From contig JAXRKP010000248.1 in the NCBI GenBank assembly GCA_037039925.1, forward strand, positions 283,501 through 347,500: a stretch of 64,000 bases of DNA, read 5' to 3'. The stretch's first letter is position 1, and each line of letters starts with the position of its first letter. Positions 56,366-64,000 of this stretch are shown here, one piece after another. The stretch comes from Doris montereyensis (taxonomy: Eukaryota; Mollusca; Gastropoda; Nudibranchia; Dorididae). The notes under the pieces are model-generated. The model searched no databases, was not told where the DNA came from, and was given only the letters and a program-made list of their open reading frames with translations. Made by a program: the position numbers and the translations under genes.

Positions 56366-56668
56366 AGATGCCCGCTGTCTTTAATACAAGTTGCTCGCTG
56401 TCTTTGTTACAAGATGCACGCTGTCTTTATTACAATATGCTCGCTGTCTTTGATACAAGATGTTCGCTGTCTTTGATACAAGATGCTTGCTGTCTTTATT
56501 ACAAGATGCTTGCTGTCTTTGATACAAGATGCTCGCCGTCTTTGACTTTGATACAAAATGTTCGCTGTCTTTGATACAAGATGCTCGCGGTCTTTGATAC
56601 AAGATGTTCGCTGTCTTTGATACAACATGCTCGTTGTCTTTGTTACAAAATGCTCGCTGTCTTTGTTT
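56366..56668. repeat. 23-bp minisatellite, ~13 units
   Basis: The unit is gatgctcgctgtctttgata plus caa, with variants ttcgctg, cttgctg, tcgccg, and ttt-att in place of gat. The unit length is not a multiple of three, so translations on both strands cycle through frames. One longer unit (gtctttgactttgatacaaa) is at about 56538-56558. Confidence 0.95.
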
Positions 56669-57600
56669 AAAATGTTGCAATGTTAAGGAATTCCGTTCCT
56701 CTTGCTTTAATAAGGGTTGTCCTTCATGACTGGTGGGTTTGCGACCCCATAGGGACTCCCCTTGTTCCTTTGTCCAGCTTTATCCTTCCGTCTGAGCACT
56801 TTTTTCTTTGTCAACGCTGATCATTATGTATCGACGTTTTGGTCGACTTGTTGAATCAATGGCTTTTATTCGTTTTGCGGGAGTTGCTAGTAGGGATGTT
56901 CGTAAGATGCCTGGTCATAGTCCTCACTGTCGAGTCTGTCTGTCTGTCTGCCATCCTGGCGCCTATTTATGCTTCCTGATGAACGGTGCCATCACAATAG
57001 TTCTCAAGTATGATGGTGCAACGGAACTCCCTAATGTCTTAGATTGTATCGTTTGTATGTTGTTTGTTGACAGTGTTGTTGTTGATCATATGTCTCTTTT
57101 GTAGAAAAATGTAATCATACATTTTAATATATATACAAGTATTCAGAATATAGACATGGTACTGCCAGTTAAAAAAAATCCCAACAGAATTAGGACATTT
57201 ATAAAAACTGAAAAAAAAAAGGGGGGGGCAGGTTCATGATTTCCTCTCATAGTACTTGATATATTGCGAGTTTAGTGCTATCAAAGATACTAGAATATTT
57301 TTTTCTGGTATCGTTGGTGCTATCTTGTCTTGTTTCCATTTTCCAGTACTAGACATGAACTCTAGAACGTTTGACTTTTCCCCGATCATGGATGATCATA
57401 GACTGAAAAGCATTTTCAAGACCGCAAATTGAGGAGCGCTATGGAGATGTATAGGTTATGTTATAATTGAAATATAGATCTAGAAGCCTCTCACACAAGT
57501 TATGCATGTTAATGTCTCTGCACTAAAGAGTAAAACTGGAAATGGGGGACAAGATAGCGATGGGCTTGTGGTCTGTTTATTGTCCTGTTTTCGATATTGT
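56669..57600. other. No gene recognised
   Basis: The plus open frame 56808-57104 has no recognised motif. A short G-run follows A-runs at 57210-57228. Confidence 0.4.
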
Positions 57601-57604
57601 GCTG

Positions 57605-57735
57605 TACTGCATTGGCAGTTGGTGGGCGCTACTGGTAGGTCCCTTCTTCTTTCCTCTCACTCTGAATGTTTCCTCTGAATTCACCCTGAGATCACTGCAT
57701 ATGACGAATTGGGTAAATTTCGATGAAACAAACCG
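57605..57735 (-). mobile_element. Dispersed repeat family D, copy 8
   Basis: Inverse: cagttggtgggcgctactgg, taggtcccttcttctttcct, gaattcaccctgagatcact, gcatatgacgaattgggtaa, then atttcgatgaaacaaac. It is the best-preserved full copy and shows both ends. Confidence 0.78.
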
Positions 57736-57918
57736 AAAGTGTCACAGGTCGGTCTTATGGTAATCATTTTATTAGTACGGCTTGCCTCTGCTTTCACATG
57801 TATCATCATAATAGTACTATCGATCATTTCTCAATTCGGATCTGTTACCATCATTGTTGGTTGATTTTGTTTCATCATTGATTTAAGAAGGATTTATCAT
57901 AACAGTCTAGCTAAAGCT

Positions 57919-58216
57919 ATAAAGGTGGCGTCGGTAGCTGAGAGAATAGGCTGTCGGATTGTGGACCATGAGATCTCAGGTTCGAATCCTAGCAAAGCTA
58001 GAGCCGACGAAGTGTTCCTTGGGAAAGCCATTTAACACGCATTTTTCCCACTCGACCCAGGTGCAAATGGGTACAAGCACTAGCTTGGGAGTAAAAATCT
58101 GCGTCAGACCAGTATCCTTTCCATGAGGTGATTAATATCACCTGTTCCACTTCACGCTATTGACACCGGCATAAGCAGCGGCTCTATGGGCCGTAACGGC
58201 ACTGAAGGAACTTTAC
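57919..58216 (+). mobile_element. tRNA-derived SINE, family V, full-length copy
   Basis: The head ggtggcgtcggtagctgaga (A-box region near 57935) and tcaggttcgaatcctagc (B box ggttcgaatcc at 57979-57989) resembles a tRNA. The body has ttgggaaagccatttaacac, tcgacccaggtgcaaatggg, ctagcttgggagtaaaaatc and the end gggccgtaacggcactgaag then gaactttac. It is flanked by 8 bp direct repeats ctaaagct at 57911-57918 and 58217-58224, a plausible target-site duplication. Confidence 0.9.
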
Positions 58217-58224
58217 CTAAAGCT

Positions 58225-58782
<558 letters not shown>

Positions 58783-58814
58783 TATCTATCTTCGGTTTAG
58801 GTGGACATCTTGTG

Positions 58815-59075
58815 TCGTATAAATAGGGTTGGTACATTGCATTAGCTTTTGTAACGCTGGGCTTAGCCCCATTGAAAACAGGAATATAAACGGCTAATGA
58901 TGCCTTACGGTGCCCTTGCCGACCAATCAACAATCCAGGAACTCGCTGACGTCACGAAATATCCTCGCTCTCGCCTTCGTGGCGGCCAATTGGATTAGGA
59001 AATCGTAGCTGCAGTTGACGACCTCGTGACTGGAATTGTCCTGCTGGTTGCGATTCATGAGGAGTAGCGGTCTCC
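58815..59075 (+). promoter_or_regulatory. Promoter-like cluster (TATA, CCAAT, CRE)
   Basis: tataaata at 58818-58825; ccaat at 58923-58927 (gaccaatcaac) and 58986-58990; a full CRE palindrome tgacgtca at 58947-58954. It is CpG-rich relative to its surroundings (ctcgctctcgccttcgtggcg). No first exon with a convincing donor was identified, so the direction is open. Confidence 0.35.
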
Positions 59076-59571
59076 CAGTCAGACCTGCTGGTGATCGCTC
59101 TACTAAATTAATTGAGCCAAGCGTGCTCCAAAGTTATGTGTATTTCGTTCACAAGTCTGCTAATTAATACTAAAGTCTCCCCGAGTCCCTGTGTCCCATT
59201 TGCGCCATCTACCTGTCACTTTTTCTTGCATAATTACCACGTACGTTGTAGTATATTATGTAAGAATAAAGATACATGTAGCTGCGTGCTTACAAAATTT
59301 TAAAGTAATAAAAGAACGCACAATTTTTTATATATAATACATACGTATGTATGTATTAATGAGTTGGATATAGAGAGATAGCTGCATTATAATACAATTA
59401 TTTAAATGTATGTTATTTATGGTTTGTTCATTCATTCATTTATATGTATTTATTTGTACAAATGGATCCTTTAGCAAATGAACTCTATTTAACTTCAAAT
59501 CTTAGTGCATGCTTTCCCTGTTTGAATGTTGCAATTCACTTGCAAAATTGCCTTAATACACACACACACAT

Positions 59572-59573
<2 letters not shown>
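59076..59573. other. AT-rich, no gene recognised
   Basis: It includes a tandem tacgtatgtatgtatta phrase near 59341. No exon was recognised. Confidence 0.4.
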
Positions 59574-59651
<78 letters not shown>

Positions 59652-59652
59652 C

Positions 59653-59697
<45 letters not shown>

Positions 59698-59740
59698 GAG
59701 AGAGGGTGGGAGGGAGGGAGGGAGAGGCAGACAGACAGTA
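59574..59740. repeat. (GA)n microsatellite
   Basis: Two GA blocks are separated by gtagctggaag, followed by ggga repeats and a short agtagtag run. It is preceded by (CA)n at 59559-59570. Confidence 0.97.
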
Positions 59741-60389
59741 GTAGTAGTAGGAGCAGCAGCAACAGTTTATGGAGATGAGGTTGACAGAAGAAAATACCCA
59801 GTGAGGTTTATTATGGCCATGGTGCATGACTCAGCACAGTTACTGAAATGAGGAAAGGGGGCAAGCAAGTCTACAAAAGACATCACGTACAAGTGTGGGT
59901 ACAAGCTTAGAGAGTTGTCACCGTAGGGATACCATCCTGCTATGACAACTTAACTCTTATAAAGATATTATAAACGGGCGGAGGGCAGACGAACGGACGG
60001 ACGGAAGCATTCATAGACAGAGAGAGAGGGGTGGGGGTAGCTGGGGTGTGAACAAATAGACTGATAACTTTGCAAAACCAACAGTTAACAGTGGAGACAA
60101 TTCATTTGAAGTGCATTCTTTCACGGGTTAATCGATTACTGAAGTGTAATGTGTAAGCCAGAAAAATGGGACCGAAAACGAGCACGTGATTAAATATATT
60201 TTCGTTCTCTGGCATCTATGGGGGTCAAATGGCTAAAATATCTGCCATAGCATCGAAGCTTATTTTACTCATCTTTGACCTTCTGTTTAAGTTAAACACT
60301 TCATTATTCTTGAATTGTATTTTCACATGTGTAAACATTATGATTATTACATCCTCTTCTGTTCATTTTGTTGTGCTTGTCTTGACTCT
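59741..60389. other. No gene recognised
   Basis: Short direct phrases only (gacgaacggacggacggaag near 59990). No coding support. Confidence 0.4.
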
Positions 60390-61700
60390 GCCTTATTTAC
60401 TGCCCGTTATGTCACTGAATGTCAGTTGGCATGTAGGACAGCAATGAAGGATCTCCATCTCTCTCTTTCCGTGGCAAGCGTCTGTATGGAATTCCAGGTT
60501 TCACCTCAGTCCTTAAGTTAATTCTACTACTGTTCTTCTCCAAGTTGTTTTTGGCCCGCCACGTCTTATTTTCCCTTCAGGGTCCAATGTAGGGCAGTCT
60601 TGGTGATGTTCCCTTCTTTTTTTCTTAGGACATGCCCTTTCCACCCCCATCTTCTCTTAAGAAGGATGTCTTGCATTTTCGGAGAAGTCTCGTTTGAAAT
60701 TTTGTTTGGCCGAAATATATTTTAGATTTTTCGCAGGCATTTGGTGTGGAATGAGGATAACTTGTTCATGTCTCTGTCCGCCATCCTCCAGTATTCAGAT
60801 CCATATAGTAGAGTTGATAGGACGCAGCTGTGTTACAATTAAAGTTTTGTGTTAATATTGTATTCTTTTGTTTTTCTTACATTTTGAAGGAGTTTCTTGC
60901 TTTGTTTAGGCGTCTGTTAATGTCTTTGTCAGATCCTCTGCTACTTTTTACAACGCTGCCTAAAAATGTAAATCCCTTGGTTATTTGTATGCTATTGTTA
61001 TTGATGAGCATTGGAGAGGAATTGTGTATATATGTAATGTCATTAGTTCAGATTTTGTAAAGCTTATTTTTTAGACCTATCTGTTGACCAAAAGAGCTTA
61101 GCCGTGATGTTTTCTTTTGCACGTGTTGATGTGAGTGTGCCAATATCGCCAAATCGTCAGCAAAATATCCTCGAGTGAAGAGAAGATAGCCCATCTAATT
61201 CCTCTGTATTGATCACTGGAGTTTTATTTTCTGTCCATATTTTGGTGAAGAATGGAGGCATAATTATTGCTGCAAAAGCGGGTTCAGCTTTAAAAAGTTC
61301 TGCGTTTAAGTTGCCTGGGGCTTTTCCATTCTTTAGAGTATTAATAGATACTATTGTTTCATTTAAGCTAGGTGGTTCTCTAATAATATTCAAATCTTCT
61401 TTTGCCTCTTCAATGCTTTAAAATGCTTGCTTTTGTTGGAGGTGATGGCCAGTCTAAAATTTCCATAAAATGTTCGGTCCATCTTGACTCTGCCTGCTCT
61501 GTGTTTACGACTCTGGTAGATCTGTCTGTCTGTATCTCTTCACGTTGGCGTAGCATATGTCCTGTAAATTCCAATGAAACAAACATAAACTCTTTTTCCA
61601 TTCGGGTTGTTGGCAAGAGCCGCACGATACCGGTTCCATTTCTTTTCTATTTATTCTTCATATCTTTTCGTCTCTCTATCGCTATTTTTACTGTGTGCAC
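60390..61700 (-). mobile_element. LINE-B copy 2, internally deleted
   Basis: The minus strand reads RWTEHFMEILDWPSPPTKAS, then NIIREPPSLNETIVSINTLK, NGKAPGNLNAELFKAE and FFTKIWTENKTP. It then jumps to EELDGLSSLHSR and a FADDLAIL active-site stretch near 61165. After that it continues to the HWT-GK tail (near 60570) and a 3' end matching copy 1 (atgccaactgacattcagtg, cagtaaataag). Relative to copy 1 about 500 bp covering the RT core upstream of FADD is missing. It is inactive. Confidence 0.9.
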
Positions 61701-61758
61701 ATTAAGCTCACGATACTACTAGTATAATATGGTTAGCACAATAGATCACAGTGATAAA

Positions 61759-62350
<592 letters not shown>

Positions 62351-62799
62351 TATTTTTACTTGCCTCGAGCGTGATCGCCCTTTTTACATGTCACGGGAGC
62401 CGTCACCAGCCATAGGCCTGATCCTACCTTCACACGTGTACATTGTACTCCAGCTAGATCTAGCCAAGCATGGTGCTCTTATCCTAACTGCAGTGTCTGC
62501 ATTCGTGCCCTACTGACCCAATTGTAATCCTAAATGCCCTTACGACCCCTCTCCATTTCTGTGTAACCTCCTGCTCTAAGGCTATCATTTTTATTCTCAC
62601 ACCAGCATGTCTCGTCTTAGGGTGGAAGCGGGAGGAGCGGGGGGGGGGTATGGGGTATGAGAGATGTATGAAGCCATGTATCAATATTTTGCTCACATTT
62701 TATGAGCTGTTACCTGTAATGTAATCGCCTTTGTGAAGCTCAGGTAAAGAAGGTGACGGTAAACCGGTCACACTTATTTGTGTCTACATTTAGATCTAG
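62351..62799. other. No gene recognised
   Basis: A G-run is at 62639-62648. No exon or repeat family was identified. Confidence 0.4.
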
Positions 62800-64000
62800 T
62801 TGGACAGAGGACAGGTAAACACCTTTACGGGGGTAGATGATCCCGCCCTCCACGAGTCTCCTGCTGCCTTGCAGGCGGGTCTTGGTTGACCAAATGCTAA
62901 GGGAGTTAACCCTGATAGAAAAAAACCCTGCTGTCTTGCAGGCCGGTCTTGACTGACCAAAGGCTAAGGGAGACAACAATGACAGAAAACAACAACCTGC
63001 TTCCTTACAGCCTGGTCTTGAATGACATAAGGCTAAGGGAGTTAACCCTGACAGAAAATAACAAGGCCTGGTAGGGGACCTCAAGGTGGCAGCCCCACCA
63101 TCTACCTAGGGTACAGTGGACTAATCCTGTGCTTATCCAAAACAACCCGATTCAGAGAATTAAAAGGAATATAACCGGCTTGATCTTTGGAAGACGAACT
63201 TGGAAACGAATACGGACTGATTTTTGAACATGGAACGTTAGTGCAATAAATGGAAAAGAGTTAGAATTAGTTGAAGAAATGGAAAGTTCAAAGTAGATAT
63301 TTTGGCCATTACAGAAACATTTAGGTATGTGGAAGCTCAAACCAGTAAATGTATCAATGCTTTCATTTGCCGATGATTTATTTCTTTTTGGGAAATCATA
63401 AAATGACCTTCAACCGAATATCAACATTATGAACAATGAACTAAATAAAGAGGAATGAGAGTAAATACAAAGAAAACCAAAACAATGATAGTAACTAAGG
63501 AAACTAAAACACAAAATCTTAAATAGGGCAGGGAGTGTTAAGAACAAGTTCAAAGCTACAATTACCTAGGAGTAATGATTAACTCAGAGGGAAAACTAAG
63601 AAGAAATCAGCCAGAGAATCCAAAAAGGCAGATGCAATATATAACCATCTAGAAAGGCATTTGAAGGTAAGCAAGAATTGTTAAGAAAACCAAAAATGGT
63701 AGTATACAATACCGTTTATTGTCCTACTCTTCTCTATGGCAACGAAACCTGGACTTGAGACAGAAGAGAATACAGTAGAGTACAGGCAGCTGAAATGAAA
63801 TATCTAAGAAAGTAGTAGGAAAACTAAAAGAGACAAAATCAGAAACACAACAATAAGAGATCAAACCAAAGCAGATGGCATAACAACTAAGATAGAAACA
63901 AATCAATTGAGGTGGTTTGGGCATGTAAACAGAATGAATGACAATAGAATAGCCAAATCAGTATACATGGCTAAAGCCCAAGATAAAAGACCAAAAGGCA
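62800..64000 (+). mobile_element. LINE-A copy 3, internally deleted, runs off the window
   Basis: The 5'UTR with three monomers (about 62855-63060) and the acagtggactaatcctgtgc then ttatccaaaac block are followed by the start of the endonuclease ORF (LELVEEME, ILAITET near 63300). At about 63319 the sequence jumps from ITET to the GMWKLKPVNVSMLSFADDLF segment, losing roughly 1.9 kb. The 3' part follows copies 1 and 2 (LRWFGHV near 63910) up to the window edge. It is inactive. Confidence 0.94.

Noticed and set aside
57924..57995. tRNA gene
   Set aside because: A and B boxes are present, but the sequence cannot fold into a complete tRNA, continues into a conserved SINE body and is flanked by a target duplication. 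The same applies to the tRNA-like heads at 34.44, 37.08, 38.91 and 41.15 kb.

Overview
The window is animal genomic DNA: AT-rich, intron-bearing and dominated by interspersed and simple repeats, with no bacterial-style gene packing. The one confidently identified gene is an invertebrate tweety-homologue (TTYH). The repeat landscape (very long CT/GA and AT tracts, tRNA-derived SINEs, AP-endonuclease non-LTR retrotransposons, many short AGATCTAG-type motifs) suggests a lophotrochozoan, most likely a mollusc and perhaps a gastropod. The species inference is soft.

Minus strand, 39.6 kb down to 12.0 kb: a TTYH gene. Thirteen exons can be placed by splice sites, phase and homology to the family. 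They run from MAYVTVEKN at 39614 through TM1/TM2 (36.3-36.5 and 35.9-36.0 kb), the extracellular helical domain (33.5-33.7 kb), TM3/TM4 (29.8-29.9 and 28.6 kb), the DFC-TDPDTYV and ITCEDP segments (23.8 and 23.5 kb), a pre-TM5 helix (17.3 kb), TM5 (16.4-16.5 kb) and a proline-rich cytoplasmic tail (14.4-14.5, 13.6-13.7, and probably 11.96-12.06 kb). The spliced product is about 513 residues plus one short segment before TM5 that I could not locate. Exon 2 carries a one-base frame inconsistency between TM1 and TM2. It is either an assembly error or a real lesion.

Two near-full-length copies of one LINE family (LINE-A, 3.1-3.35 kb) sit antisense in TTYH introns at 18008-21361 and 25078-28221. 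Each has a readable target-site duplication and a GAAA-type tail. A third, internally deleted copy enters at 62.8 kb and leaves the window. A rearranged fourth is at 9.3-10.9 kb, split around a roughly 800 bp palindrome. A second LINE family (LINE-B) has a degenerate copy at about 46.95-48.63 kb and an internally deleted inverted copy at 60.4-61.7 kb. A third type (L2/CR1-like 3' end) is at about 50.98-51.37 kb.

DNA transposons: a 1184 bp TA-flanked element with terminal inverted repeats (30006-31189), a decayed relative near 36.7-36.9 kb, a frameshifted PIF/Harbinger-type transposase remnant (4.70-4.88 kb), and small hairpin elements. Satellites and minisatellites lie at 1.23-1.69 kb (about 45 bp units), 5.05-5.77 kb (22 bp units) and 56.37-56.67 kb (23 bp units).

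Right half, 42-64 kb: no complete gene. Two candidate first exons on the plus strand (ending 42852 and 52755) have promoter-like sequence upstream (ETS/CRE-like; CCAAT/AP-1-like). Both end in the same splice phase with the same base before a GTAAGT donor. I infer possible alternative first exons of one long gene that starts here, divergent from TTYH, and continues beyond the window. A third promoter-like patch is at 58.8-59.1 kb. Most remaining ORFs are microsatellite translations or frame shadows.
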